From: Siminovitchia thermophila
GTDB lineage: Bacteria > Bacillota > Bacilli > Bacillales > Bacillaceae_C
Length of the DNA stretch: 64,000 bases
Direction: 5' to 3'
NCBI RefSeq assembly: GCF_016909185.1
Contig: NZ_JAFBFH010000020.1
Location: 1 to 64,000 of the forward strand
How positions within the stretch are numbered: the first letter of the stretch is position 1; each line of letters begins with the position of its first letter. Below, one piece after another: positions 17,174 through 26,523 of the stretch. The notes beneath the pieces are model-generated. The model had not been told where the DNA came from and made no database searches. It worked only from the letters and a program-made list of their open reading frames with translations. The position numbers were made by a program, and so were the translations under genes.

Positions 17174-18138
17174 TCGCAGAGCATCTCTACACATGATAAG
17201 TGATGGTTGTGTGTGTGTTTTAATGATCGTATATACACTTCCAGCTGTCAAAATTCAATAACACGCTGAGAAGAAGTCAGCCTGCAATACTACACTCTTG
17301 CAGGTTATTGGCTGTCCTATTTGATAGCACTACGTTTTAAATGAAGGGGAGAAGTCTAAGGGCGGAAAAATGGCTATTAGATCTCCCCTTCTTTTGCTGA
17401 TCCATTCGACTATTAATATGAAGAGATACGAAAGCAATAACCATTGCTCCGTGCAAACCAAGGTAATCTCATCAAGGGCGATTGGCCGTTCCGTCTCTGG
17501 ATTGTTGCGGAAAATTGGAAAGGTATACATGAAATCGGATGGATGACTACTTGAAATCTCCACTGCTATCAGAGGGAATCCTAACGATTTGATTTTAACC
17601 GCTTGCTTGATTCCAGCGGCTTTTTGACAACAGGAATGGTAAACAAGAAAGTCCATGAGCTTGATGTTTCATCCATTCTGCGCGTTAGAAAAACAAACAA
17701 TGGGTTTTTTACGAACACAGCGATTTTATGCGACTGGTTATTTTAAAAATAGGAGGTAAGGTTTATGACACCGTTTAACCGGGAATGAAACAATGAAAAA
17801 GCAGGACAAATAACTAAAAAATCAGAATAAAGGGTCGTGAAGGAGAAAAACCTCATCATATAAGAAAAAAAGAAAAATAAGAGAATGTGTCTAGTTATTT
17901 TCCACCTTCAAACAATTTACCAAAAAAAGGATAAATAAAGAGAGAATAGTAATGCTTCATAGAATGATTTTATTACTTTTGTTATATGTAAATGTTCATT
18001 GATAGGTACTTGTAAATGTATAAGCGTTTTTGATGGCGAATGAGGGCGCATTGACCTGCTGTACGGAAAGATGTTATTAACTATTATAGTAGGAAACTTT
18101 TTTTCTAACTTGATATTAAAGGAGTCACGAGGGAGAAA
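17174..18138. other. Long intergenic region before the Tad locus
   Basis: About 960 bases. A 7-bp inverted repeat CCTGCAA/TTGCAGG lies at 17281-17304 but lacks a T tail. A strong AGGAGGT box at 17751-17757 precedes a frame of only seven codons (17765-17788), which may be a leader peptide or the start of a decayed gene. A minus-strand frame at 17330-17656 has no ribosome binding site I trust. The AT-rich end probably holds the Tad promoter, but no hexamer pair is clear enough to mark. Confidence 0.5.
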
Positions 18139-18870
18139 ATGCTGGAATCGAAAAGAAAAGCGATTATATTTTTTTCTATATCCTTATTGCTGGCAATAAC
18201 AGCAGGTATGCTCATATTAAAAAAAGTCCAAGCCCTAAATACAAATTTAGGAACAATGGTTCAAGTTGTGACTGCGAACCAAGACATTCCATCCAGAACT
18301 TTAATACGGCCTGAGGACATAACGTTTGAAGAGATTCCTCAAAAATATTTAAAAGATTACCATATTACTAACACCGAAAAATTGGTAAATAAAGTGTCTA
18401 TGGTTCCTTTATCAAAGGGAGATATTATTACAGGCAATATGCTCAAACAAACTTCTTCCGTAGTTGAAGAGAATAACCGTCTCATTTCCGTCATGAGATC
18501 GGACAGAATTATTTTTGATGAACAGTTGGAAGCGTTGGATCGCGTTGATATTATTGTTTCCCATCGTTTCGATTCCAAAGAACAAACGACCTATTTTATG
18601 AAAGATGTAAAAGTTGCCCGCGTTTCGAAGGAAAAAAATAAATTTAAAGGTGTCCAGTTGGAAATTCCTACTGAACAGGCGCCACAACTGATACATATGC
18701 AAAATTATGCGGACAGCGTTCGAATCGTAAAGGCAAATGTGGGAAAGCCGGGGGAAGGTCGAGATAAGGCCAAAGCAGCGCCGGAACAGCCAGCACCGGA
18801 AACACCAGCGGCGGAGCAACCAACTCCAGAACAACCCGCGCCGGAGCAGCCAACTCCAGAAAAAAAGTAA
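18139..18870 (+). CDS. cpaB: Flp pilus assembly protein CpaB/RcpC (SAF domain)
   Basis: A 243-residue protein: short cytoplasmic N-terminus, one membrane span (about residues 9-28), a SAF-like domain (about 40-105, with DIPSRTLIRPEDITFEEIP and the PLSKGDIITGNML strand pair), then an RcpC-like domain. The tail from about residue 208 is a low-complexity run of proline, glutamate and glutamine, suited to crossing or binding the cell wall. In Tad systems CpaB is an envelope assembly factor. It opens the locus, followed by the TadZ-like gene after 143 bases. Confidence 0.85.
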   Translation: MLESKRKAIIFFSISLLLAITAGMLILKKVQALNTNLGTMVQVVTANQDIPSRTLIRPEDITFEEIPQKYLKDYHITNTEKLVNKVSMVPLSKGDIITGNMLKQTSSVVEENNRLISVMRSDRIIFDEQLEALDRVDIIVSHRFDSKEQTTYFMKDVKVARVSKEKNKFKGVQLEIPTEQAPQLIHMQNYADSVRIVKANVGKPGEGRDKAKAAPEQPAPETPAAEQPTPEQPAPEQPTPEKK

Positions 18871-19013
18871 AAACACCTGAAAGAAAATGGGGAAAAATAG
18901 CGAAAACGAAATAAAATGAGAGCAGAAGGCAAACCCAAAAGAAACAGCCTAATTCAATATCGCTGTTGACCGGCACGGAATGAAGAAAGCCGTGATTATA
19001 GTTGGAGGTAACC

Positions 19014-20150
19014 ATGAATACGAGTAAAGCCATAGTAATAGTTGGTGAACAAAATGAACTTTACCAATCGATTGAACAAAGACTAGATTCGTACGAGCTG
19101 CAGTTAATCCATCCCAATCAAATTCAGTCTCAGTTTCAACAAGTCGGTCTGGCTATTTTAATAAAAAACGAATCAGCCTCACCGCTGGATATAATACCTC
19201 AATTGCTGGAAGTAAATCCACATATGGCGATTTTATACATCCACGACAGTCAAGACTTTCTTTTGCTTCGTGATGTTATCCGGCTGGGCGCAATTGACTA
19301 TATTGTACTGCCGGATGAAATCCACGTGCTGGAAAATCGTATTCGGGAACTGAGCATAAGGGAAGAAACCATGGCGGAAACAGCTTCTACCAGCGGTTTC
19401 AAGAGAGGAACCGGGCAAATTTTCGCCTTTTACAGCGGAAAGGGCGGTTCTGGCAAGACATTTCTCAGCACCACTTTTGCCCAAACCTTAAAATTGGAAT
19501 CTACAGCCCAGGTACTGCTTATAGATTTGAATTTACATTTTGGCGGGGCAGAGACTTTTCTGGGGATGGATAGCGAAAGGTCCATCATCGACTTAAAACC
19601 AGTCATAAAAGAAATTAACGAAAACCATATTCGAAATATCGCAGAAGGTGAACCTTCCTCCAAATTGGAGATGCTGATCAGTCCCCGTGATGCAGAATTG
19701 GCGGAAAGTGTTGACGGCGAATTTATCACCCGGCTCCTTCGAGCCTGCCGAAGAACATATGATTTCATTATTATTGATCTGCCGTCAACGATTGATGAAT
19801 CGACATACGCGGCTCTCGTAGAGGCGGATCGCATCTATTATCCGATTACGATGGACACCCCATCTATCCGCCTATTAAAAAGCGTAGAAGATCTCTTTCA
19901 ACGGCTCGGCATTGCAACCGAAGACCGTTTCGAGTTTGTCATCAATAAAAAAGGCAGAGAGAATGAATTGACAAAGAAAGATTTGGAGAGATTTGTCTCC
20001 TACCCTGTCGCCGCAGAAATTAGAAGAGATATCAAAGGTGTTCAGGCAGCAATCAACAAAGGGAATCCTATTCGCACCCAGCCAAAAGAGAAGAAGATGA
20101 TTTTGGCGGCAAAAGATATACATAAATGGGTACATTCCATGCTTAAATAA
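19014..20150 (+). CDS. cpaE: CpaE/TadZ-like ATPase of the Tad system
   Basis: A 378-residue protein with an N-terminal receiver-like domain lacking a clear phosphorylation site (about 1-115) and a ParA/MinD-type ATPase domain with the deviant Walker A SGKGGSGKT (near residue 140) and VLLIDLNLHFGG. TadZ proteins place the Tad machine at its site in the cell. The ATG at 19014 is chosen because GGAGG at 19004-19008 is well placed. Confidence 0.85.
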   Translation: MNTSKAIVIVGEQNELYQSIEQRLDSYELQLIHPNQIQSQFQQVGLAILIKNESASPLDIIPQLLEVNPHMAILYIHDSQDFLLLRDVIRLGAIDYIVLPDEIHVLENRIRELSIREETMAETASTSGFKRGTGQIFAFYSGKGGSGKTFLSTTFAQTLKLESTAQVLLIDLNLHFGGAETFLGMDSERSIIDLKPVIKEINENHIRNIAEGEPSSKLEMLISPRDAELAESVDGEFITRLLRACRRTYDFIIIDLPSTIDESTYAALVEADRIYYPITMDTPSIRLLKSVEDLFQRLGIATEDRFEFVINKKGRENELTKKDLERFVSYPVAAEIRRDIKGVQAAINKGNPIRTQPKEKKMILAAKDIHKWVHSMLK

Positions 20151-20195
20151 AACAGTAGTTTCAAAGAGTGAGGATAACACTAGGAGGTGCCGTCA

Positions 20196-21575
20196 TTGTC
20201 GCTCTTTCGGAAAAAATTCGATCCAGTCAAAATTGAAGAGCCTGTTGAGGATCACCTTCATTTGTCTAAATCCAATCCGTTTATTGATGAATTGGTAGAG
20301 CACTATAAATTGCGCCTGTTGGCAGAAACGAATCTGGAACATTTGATCAGCTTAAGCGAAGGGGAAAGAAGGCTGACGATCGAACGGCTGATCAACCAGT
20401 TTATGGCCGAAGAAAAAGTCATCATTCCCCGAAGCGATAAAGATATTCTGCTATCACGCATTATTGATGAAAGTGTCGGATTCGGACCTTTGGAGTCCTT
20501 ATTAAACGACGAAAGCATCACAGAAATTCTTGTGAATGGCCCCAATGAAGTCTTTATAGAAAAAAAAGGAAGATTAGAGCGGTCAAATATCACATTTAAG
20601 GATGAAGCACATATTCGTCACATCGTTGACAGGGTGATCGCCCCCCTTGGGAGACGCCTTGACGAAAGTTCGCCAATGGTGGATGCACGCTTGCCGGACG
20701 GCAGCCGTGTCAATGCGGTTATCCCTCCCATCAGCTTGAACGGGACGCTCATTTCAATCAGGAAGTTCAGAAAAACCCCATTTGAAATGGAGGATTTGAT
20801 TTCCTTTGATTCTTTAAATGAGGAAATGGCCCGCTTTATTGAAGCACTTGTAGAGGTGAAAATGAATGTGCTGATCTCCGGAGGAACGGGAAGCGGGAAA
20901 ACAACACTCCTCAATGCGGTGGCAAAAGCCATTCCGGGTTATGAACGTGTTATCACCATAGAGGATTCAGCGGAACTTCGCCTGAACCGTTCAAGTGTGG
21001 TCGGCATGGAAGCCCGCCCTGCCAACGTAGAAGGAAAAGGGGAGGTCACCATCAGGCAATTGGTACGAAACGCCTTGCGGATGAGACCCGATCGTATCAT
21101 TGTCGGTGAAGTCCGCGGAGCAGAGGCTTTCGATATGCTTCAGGCAATGAATACGGGACATGAAGGATCATTGACAACCGTGCACGCCAACACGCCGGCG
21201 GATGCCATACGCCGAGTGGAAGGGATGGTGGTGATGGCCGGGATGGATTTGCCGCCCCATATCGTCAGGGAATATATTGTCGGAGCTCTTGACTATATTT
21301 TTCAGGCAGAAAGATTAAGTGATGGAACGAGAAAAATTGTGAATATCGCGGAAGTTTATGTCGATGATCAAAATCGGATTAAAGTCCAGGATATTTTTCG
21401 TTTTAATAAAACCGGCATTGATTCTAAAGGAAAAGTAGAGGGGCATTTTACAGCAACAGGCGTCATCCCAAGATGCCTGGAACAAATGAACGTGCAAGGC
21501 ATCCATATAGATCCTGCGGTTTTTGAAGCAAAAGGAGGAGCAGCCCATGAATCTAAGCATTCCTATTTTGTATAG
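20196..21575 (+). CDS. cpaF: CpaF/TadA family secretion ATPase
   Basis: A 459-residue type II/IV secretion ATPase. It has the N-terminal domain, [16 protein letters not shown], the Walker [12 protein letters not shown], the Asp box [26 protein letters not shown] and the His box [12 protein letters not shown], all features of CpaF. It powers pilus assembly or secretion from the cytoplasmic side of the membrane. The TTG at 20196 is chosen over the GTG at 20187 because the AGGAGGTG box covers the latter. The 3' end overlaps tadB. Confidence 0.93.
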   Translation: MSLFRKKFDPVKIEEPVEDHLHLSKSNPFIDELVEHYKLRLLAETNLEHLISLSEGERRLTIERLINQFMAEEKVIIPRSDKDILLSRIIDESVGFGPLESLLNDESITEILVNGPNEVFIEKKGRLERSNITFKDEAHIRHIVDRVIAPLGRRLDESSPMVDARLPDGSRVNAVIPPISLNGTLISIRKFRKTPFEMEDLISFDSLNEEMARFIEALVEVKMNVLISGGTGSGKTTLLNAVAKAIPGYERVITIEDSAELRLNRSSVVGMEARPANVEGKGEVTIRQLVRNALRMRPDRIIVGEVRGAEAFDMLQAMNTGHEGSLTTVHANTPADAIRRVEGMVVMAGMDLPPHIVREYIVGALDYIFQAERLSDGTRKIVNIAEVYVDDQNRIKVQDIFRFNKTGIDSKGKVEGHFTATGVIPRCLEQMNVQGIHIDPAVFEAKGGAAHESKHSYFV

Positions 21576-22476
21576 CTTATCTGTTTTGCTCCTGTTGTTT
21601 TCCGGTTATTATTTCCTTGGTTATCGATCCCAAAAAAAAGAGTGGTACAAAAAAGTCCGCAGCTGGTTTCCCGAGGAACAAAGAAAAAGCTTTATCAGCG
21701 TATGGGGCGACCGCTACGATCAATCTAGAGGCGCGGAAAAGATCAGTGGCAAGCTCCAAAATGCGAATTTAAAAATTCTTCCTTCAGAATACATAGGAAT
21801 CCACATCTTGGGCTTTCTTGTTTTCACGGTATTATTTTTAAACATTTTCAACATGCCTCCTATTGTAAGCATATTGATTGCCATAGGTTTGCTGATCGTT
21901 TCACATTATACATTATTTTATCTCAGAAAAAATAAATACGAAGAAAGATTCAATGAACAGCTTGGCGATGTTTGCAGAATGCTTGGAAACGCTGCCCGCT
22001 CCGGCCTGACGATCAGCCAAGGAATTGACTTGGTAGCGAAGGAAATTCCGGAACCGGCGGGAACAGAGTTTAAACGGATATCCCATGAATTGAAGCTTGG
22101 GGTATCACTGGAAAGTGCTTTAAAATCAACACAAAAAAAGAATAAATCAAGAGACTTTCAATTGTTTATTGCGACGTTGCTCATTCAAAAGAAAACAGGC
22201 GGAAACTTGGCTTTGACGCTGGAAACGATGGCCAATACGCTGGAGGAAAGAAAAGTTCTCACCCAGGTGATCAAGACGATGACATCGGAGCAAAAGTATA
22301 TTTCCTATATTGTCCCGGCATTGCCGATCTTTCTTTTGCTCGTGATGAATAACATCATCGAAGGTTTTATTGAACCGCTATGGACAGCCCCGGGCTTGGT
22401 CATTTTGACTTTGTTTTTACTGGGAATTGCCCTTTCTTTTTTCCTGATCCGCAAAATTACAAATATTAGGGTGTAA
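21547..22476 (+). CDS. tadB: Tad membrane platform protein TadB
   Basis: A 309-residue inner-membrane protein of the T2SF type, with one N-terminal span, a pair of central spans, a cytoplasmic GspF-like domain (LGDVCRMLGNAARSGLTISQ) and C-terminal spans. Starting at ATG 21547, behind AAGGAGGAG, it overlaps cpaF by 29 bases. It forms the platform with TadC. Confidence 0.88.
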   Translation: MNLSIPILYSLSVLLLLFSGYYFLGYRSQKKEWYKKVRSWFPEEQRKSFISVWGDRYDQSRGAEKISGKLQNANLKILPSEYIGIHILGFLVFTVLFLNIFNMPPIVSILIAIGLLIVSHYTLFYLRKNKYEERFNEQLGDVCRMLGNAARSGLTISQGIDLVAKEIPEPAGTEFKRISHELKLGVSLESALKSTQKKNKSRDFQLFIATLLIQKKTGGNLALTLETMANTLEERKVLTQVIKTMTSEQKYISYIVPALPIFLLLVMNNIIEGFIEPLWTAPGLVILTLFLLGIALSFFLIRKITNIRV

Positions 22477-22479
22477 CAC

Positions 22480-23418
22480 ATGGATGCATTAATCATTTTA
22501 TGCGTAATCCTTTTCTGGCTGACAATCATACTGACAATGAGCCATTTATCCGCTTATATCAAACAAAAACGTCTGCTGATTGACCACGTTTCCGAGGTCA
22601 CCCATACAGATGCGTTTAGCAAGAAAAAGATGAAAAAAAGCAGTCGGGCAACCATCGTCCAGAAAGTATTAAGATATGCAGATGAATTTTCCGATCTGGG
22701 AGAAAGGATCAATTTTTTCAGTGAAAATGAAGATGTTGCCGTTTGGCTGAAAAAATCCGGGAATGTATATCAGTTGTCCGTTCAACAATTTCAAGGGATA
22801 AAAATATTCCTGATGGTGGTTGGCTTTTTTGTGGGAGTGCTATCTTTCATTATCGGGCTTCCTTTTTCCCAATATGGCTTGATCTTTCTTCCGCTTGCCG
22901 GCTACTTCACACCGATTATCATCGTGCGGACACAAGCGAAGCAAAGACAGGAAGCCCTGCGGCTTGATTTGCCGGATTTTCTCGATACGATCAGCACAAG
23001 TCTCCAGGCAGGAGTCAGTTTAGACCAAGCATTAAAGGAGGTGATTCGCTTCTTTGACGGACCTCTGAGGGAAGAATTTTCCCGTTTCCTTTATGAAATT
23101 AATTTAGGGGTGCCGCGCGATACAGCTTATCGGAATTTATTGGAAAGAAATGACAATCGGGAATTTCAAGGCCTCATTAAAGGTTTGATTCAAGGAGAAA
23201 GATTAGGTGTGCCAATAGCGACAACATTTAAAATCCAGGCGGAAGCCCTGCGTCAAATCCGTGAGGAGCAAATCAAGGAATTGGCGGCAAAAGCCTCGCC
23301 GAAAGTCACAATGGTGACCACTTTTGTAGTGGCGCCAGTATCCATTTTAATGATTGCCGGGTTGATGGTCTTGAACTTGATTTTTGGAGACAATAGCATT
23401 TTTAATTTATTAAATTAA
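22480..23418 (+). CDS. tadC: Tad membrane platform protein TadC
   Basis: A 312-residue paralogue of TadB, also T2SF-like, with the DLPDFLDTISTSLQAGVSLD helix region and three to four hydrophobic spans. It begins three bases after tadB ends, so the two are made together. Confidence 0.88.
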   Translation: MDALIILCVILFWLTIILTMSHLSAYIKQKRLLIDHVSEVTHTDAFSKKKMKKSSRATIVQKVLRYADEFSDLGERINFFSENEDVAVWLKKSGNVYQLSVQQFQGIKIFLMVVGFFVGVLSFIIGLPFSQYGLIFLPLAGYFTPIIIVRTQAKQRQEALRLDLPDFLDTISTSLQAGVSLDQALKEVIRFFDGPLREEFSRFLYEINLGVPRDTAYRNLLERNDNREFQGLIKGLIQGERLGVPIATTFKIQAEALRQIREEQIKELAAKASPKVTMVTTFVVAPVSILMIAGLMVLNLIFGDNSIFNLLN

Positions 23419-23435
23419 TAGTAGGAGAGATCAAT

Positions 23436-23645
23436 ATGAAAAAATTAACTGCATTATATGTAAAAAGCGTCAACAAAATGAATGGGTTCGTTAAAAATGA
23501 AAGAGGCTCGCAGACCCTTGAGTGGATTGGTATTGCGGCAGTTGTCGTCATCGCTGTCGGTGTTATTTCAACAGCTTTTTCGGGCGGGGATTTTGGTAAC
23601 ACGGTAAAGGATAAATTTGTAGAGTTTATTGATAAAATTGGATAA
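23436..23645 (+). CDS. Flp-like small pilin
   Basis: A 69-residue prepilin. The basic N-terminus ends in NERG, followed by SQTLEWIGIAAVVVIAVG: the Gly is the likely peptidase site, with the conserved Glu at +5 and then one hydrophobic helix, the pattern of Flp and class III prepilins. It would be the main or a minor pilus subunit moved by CpaF-TadBC. No prepilin peptidase is encoded in this window, so it must be processed by an enzyme encoded elsewhere. Confidence 0.85.
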   Translation: MKKLTALYVKSVNKMNGFVKNERGSQTLEWIGIAAVVVIAVGVISTAFSGGDFGNTVKDKFVEFIDKIG

Positions 23646-23671
23646 AAATTCAGATCGAGGGAGGTAACACA

Positions 23672-25081
23672 ATGAAAAAATACGCATTCAGTTTGCTTTT
23701 TACCTTCCTTGTTCTTGCCGGCTGCAATGCCCAACAAGATGTGGACTCCAACAAGGATGATGTCAAGAAAGAACCAGTCCAAGAGGAAGCAAAAGATAAA
23801 GGATCTGAAAGAGAAAAAGATGGCAAACAAGCGGATAATGAAGAACAGCAGGAATCTTTTTTCTCCGACTTACAAGAAATACCGAAAAATGCAAACGATC
23901 TGATTAACCAGCCGGCAGGTCCGTTCGGAGACCGGGTTTTGGACTTGAATGAGGACAAGGAGAAAATCATCGAGGCCATAAAAGATATGCCTGCCTTGCC
24001 TAAAGAGGCGACGGAAGAGAATTATGACAAGTATTTTCGTTATGTATATGGCCAAGTGGCCAGCGACTTTCCTGATCCGCAAGATATAATGAGCAAGTGG
24101 GAATTTGCGATGTCCGGCAATCCTGATCTTCCAGATGAAAAATATCAATTCAAAGAAAACTATAATATTGAAGTCATTCTTGATTCGAGCGGCAGCATGG
24201 CAAATGTCATCAATGGAAAAACGATGATGGACCTTGCCAAAGAGACGATTACGGATTTTCTTTCAAGTGCTCCGGCAGAGGCGAATGTATCCTTGCGTGT
24301 GTATGGTCATAAAGGGAGCGGTTCAGATGGGGACAAGAAAATGTCTTGTTCCAGTATTGAGCAACTATATGGTTATGAAACCTATAATGAATCAACGTTT
24401 CAAGAAGCCTTGAAAACTCTTAAACCGAGCGGATGGACACCGATCTCAGGTGCTTTGAAGCAGGCGAGGGAAGCGATGGAAGCTTTTGATCCGAAAACAA
24501 CTACCAACTTAATTTATTTGGTGAGTGATGGGGTTGAAACTTGCGACGGGGACCCCGTACAAGAGGCCAAGGCATTAAGCGATTCCGGTATTTCCCCCAT
24601 TATCAATATTATCGGGTTTAATGTGGACTCGGACGCCCAGAAGCAGTTGAAAGAGATGGCAAGAATTGCTGACGGCACTTACACAACTGTCAACAATGGG
24701 GAGGAATTACAGGAAGAATTCAAACGTGCTGATGAAGTTTTGGAAAGATGGGAAGAGTGGAAGAAAGATTCCATTAGGGATGTTGACCATCAAAGAGTGG
24801 AACAGAGTTTTGAGATTATCGGGTTTTCTAATAATTGGGGAAGCAAAACGAGACAGCAGTTTCTGAATCTCAATAAGGTTCTAACAATCATGAAAGATGA
24901 AGGAAAGATCGATGTTCATCAGAAAGATGAATTAAGAAATAGAAATAAAGAGGTAGACGCACTGGCGAATCAGATACAGGATGAGATCAGAGATGAGTTG
25001 GACCAATTAAATGTGGAGAAAGCGGAAGAAATTAAAAAGCAAATAAATAAAAAATACCAATCGAATACAACCACTGAATAG
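23672..25081 (+). CDS. Surface lipoprotein with von Willebrand factor A domain
   Basis: A 469-residue lipoprotein. The signal ends in the lipobox LAGC, followed by a charged low-complexity linker (about residues 25-60). The von Willebrand A domain spans about 160-350 with the metal-ion site DSSGSM (about 171-176), the conserved Thr in GWTPISGAL and the VSDGVETC strand. The C-terminal part (about 370-469) is charged and helical. Such domains bind proteins or surfaces; in Gram-positive pili they are common on adhesive tips. Its place between the pilin and the tryptophan-repeat protein suggests a role in the Tad machine or in adhesion. The partner is unknown. Confidence 0.85.
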   Translation: MKKYAFSLLFTFLVLAGCNAQQDVDSNKDDVKKEPVQEEAKDKGSEREKDGKQADNEEQQESFFSDLQEIPKNANDLINQPAGPFGDRVLDLNEDKEKIIEAIKDMPALPKEATEENYDKYFRYVYGQVASDFPDPQDIMSKWEFAMSGNPDLPDEKYQFKENYNIEVILDSSGSMANVINGKTMMDLAKETITDFLSSAPAEANVSLRVYGHKGSGSDGDKKMSCSSIEQLYGYETYNESTFQEALKTLKPSGWTPISGALKQAREAMEAFDPKTTTNLIYLVSDGVETCDGDPVQEAKALSDSGISPIINIIGFNVDSDAQKQLKEMARIADGTYTTVNNGEELQEEFKRADEVLERWEEWKKDSIRDVDHQRVEQSFEIIGFSNNWGSKTRQQFLNLNKVLTIMKDEGKIDVHQKDELRNRNKEVDALANQIQDEIRDELDQLNVEKAEEIKKQINKKYQSNTTTE

Positions 25082-25113
25082 ACAGCCTTGGGTAATAAAG
25101 AGAGGAATCAAAT

Positions 25114-26418
25114 ATGAGGAACCCGAAAATATTAAATAGAACTGCTGCACTGATCGCGCTGTTTTTCATTTTGTTTCAATCGTTTGCGCTGCCAGTTGCA
25201 GCAGTCGCTCCTTGGACTGGCGATCCTTGGAAGGGTGACACTTGGGAAGGCGATACCTGGGAAGGTGATTCTTGGGAAGGTGATTCTTGGGAGGGTGACA
25301 CCTGGGAAGGCGACACTTGGGAAGGCGACACCTGGGAAGGTGATTCCTGGGAAGGTGACACCTGGGAAGGAAAGTCTTGGAACCAGGGACCCGGAGAAGG
25401 AGTCAGCGACTGGAACGGATCAGAATTTAACGGGAATCCGTGGAATGCCCCTGGCTATAACGGGAATCCGTGGAATGCGCCCGGCTATAACGGGAATCCG
25501 TGGAATGCGCCCGGCTATAACGGGAATCCGTGGAATGCCCCCGGCTATAACGGGAACCCGTGGAATGCCCCTGGCTATAACGGGAACCCGTGGAATGCGC
25601 CCGGCTATAACGGGAATCCGTGGAATGCTCCCGGCTATAACGGGAACCCATGGAATACCCCCGGCTATAATGGATCCCCGTGGAACGCTCCTGGAAATTC
25701 CGGTGGAGGAGCCTCAACCAACAGTCCCACTGCTTACGATGTAACCAAATATATAGCCAACGATGTCGTGGGCGGTCAAGTTAGTATGATAGGATCCTAT
25801 ACGAGTGGCGGAAGCGGTGGTTTTGGCGCTGCCGGCGGTTATATGACCGGGATGCTATTAAATGGCGTAAAAATGGGCATGGGGGAGAGGACCCCGTGGT
25901 ACGTAAACGCCGCTTCTGATGCCAAAGATTTTTATGATAAAGGGAAAGGCGTCTACGACGCGGGTAGTACACTTCACCAACTTCGCACGGGTGGAAGTTT
26001 TGGCTCGACAGTTGCAAGAGGGGCATCCACCACCGCCCCTGCGATAGGAGCTGTTTCTAAACTGTCAGCAGTGGGCGCGGGAATCAGCGCCGGATTCTCT
26101 GCCGTTGACACAGCAATAAATACAAAGAAGGCAATTGATGTATGGAATAGCAATGCCAGTGGTGCCGAAAAAACAGCCGCCACTGCAGATGCTACGGCAA
26201 GTTTTGGGGAAACGCTTTTTAATGCCGGTATGGTATCATCCGCCATTCCGGGCGGCCAAGCCGTCGGTGCCGGTTTAATGGTTGCCGGTGGAGTTGTTTG
26301 GGGAGCATCCAAAGTAACGAAATTCTTTGCGGATGGCACTGCCAAAAAGGCATGGAACAAGACCAAAGACGTTGCCAAGAATACTTGGAACAAGTTCAAA
26401 GGCTTGTTTGGCAAATAA
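25114..26418 (+). CDS. Secreted protein with tryptophan pentapeptide and decapeptide repeats
   Basis: A 434-residue protein I do not recognise as a named family. It has a signal peptide (cleavage likely near AVA, residue 32), eleven pentapeptides of the form (T/S)WEGD (about 33-87), a spacer, nine decapeptides NGNPWNAPGY (about 106-195), a glycine-rich linker and a C-terminal region of about 190 residues with alternating Gly/Ala-rich hydrophobic helices (for example PGGQAVGAGLMVAGGVVWG) ending in a basic, Trp- and Lys-rich tail. The evenly spaced Trp suggests binding to sugars or cell wall; the C-terminus could insert into membranes. It lies between the VWA lipoprotein and the triplicated genes, and could be an adhesin, a structural surface protein or a toxin. 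Confidence 0.8.
   Translation: MRNPKILNRTAALIALFFILFQSFALPVAAVAPWTGDPWKGDTWEGDTWEGDSWEGDSWEGDTWEGDTWEGDTWEGDSWEGDTWEGKSWNQGPGEGVSDWNGSEFNGNPWNAPGYNGNPWNAPGYNGNPWNAPGYNGNPWNAPGYNGNPWNAPGYNGNPWNAPGYNGNPWNAPGYNGNPWNTPGYNGSPWNAPGNSGGGASTNSPTAYDVTKYIANDVVGGQVSMIGSYTSGGSGGFGAAGGYMTGMLLNGVKMGMGERTPWYVNAASDAKDFYDKGKGVYDAGSTLHQLRTGGSFGSTVARGASTTAPAIGAVSKLSAVGAGISAGFSAVDTAINTKKAIDVWNSNASGAEKTAATADATASFGETLFNAGMVSSAIPGGQAVGAGLMVAGGVVWGASKVTKFFADGTAKKAWNKTKDVAKNTWNKFKGLFGK
25210..25374 (+). repeat. Array of 15-bp in-frame repeats (WEGD pentapeptides)
   Basis: Eleven consecutive 15-base units encoding xWxG(D/K). Codon differences between units (GGC/GGT, ACC/ACT) show they are not a very recent expansion. 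The repeats keep other frames open as well. Confidence 0.9.
25429..25698 (+). repeat. Array of nine 30-bp in-frame repeats (NGNPWNAPGY)
   Basis: Nine 30-base units; the first seven encode an identical decapeptide and differ only by synonymous changes (AAT/AAC, CCC/CCT, GCC/GCG/GCT), while the last two have substitutions. High identity suggests ongoing homogenisation or copy-number change. Confidence 0.92.
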
Positions 26419-26523
26419 TGATTGCGTGTTGTAGGGACAGCCTTGTCTGACGCTAAACATTCATCCATATTTGTTTATGAGTGCCAATCATTTACGTTTT
26501 CAGATGAGAAGGTTGGGATACAG

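Noticed and set aside
17281-17304. Terminator of the phnE operon
   Set aside because: A 7-bp inverted repeat is present but without a T tail, so it is not listed as a separate feature.
17330-17656. 108-codon minus-strand frame, possible transposase fragment
   Set aside because: Sequence does not match a transposase motif I can identify, and a start signal is lacking.
25176-25744. Open frames on both strands within the repeat-protein gene
   Set aside because: The 15-bp and 30-bp repeats keep several frames open by chance. Only the frame with signal peptide, ribosome binding site and downstream domain is credible.
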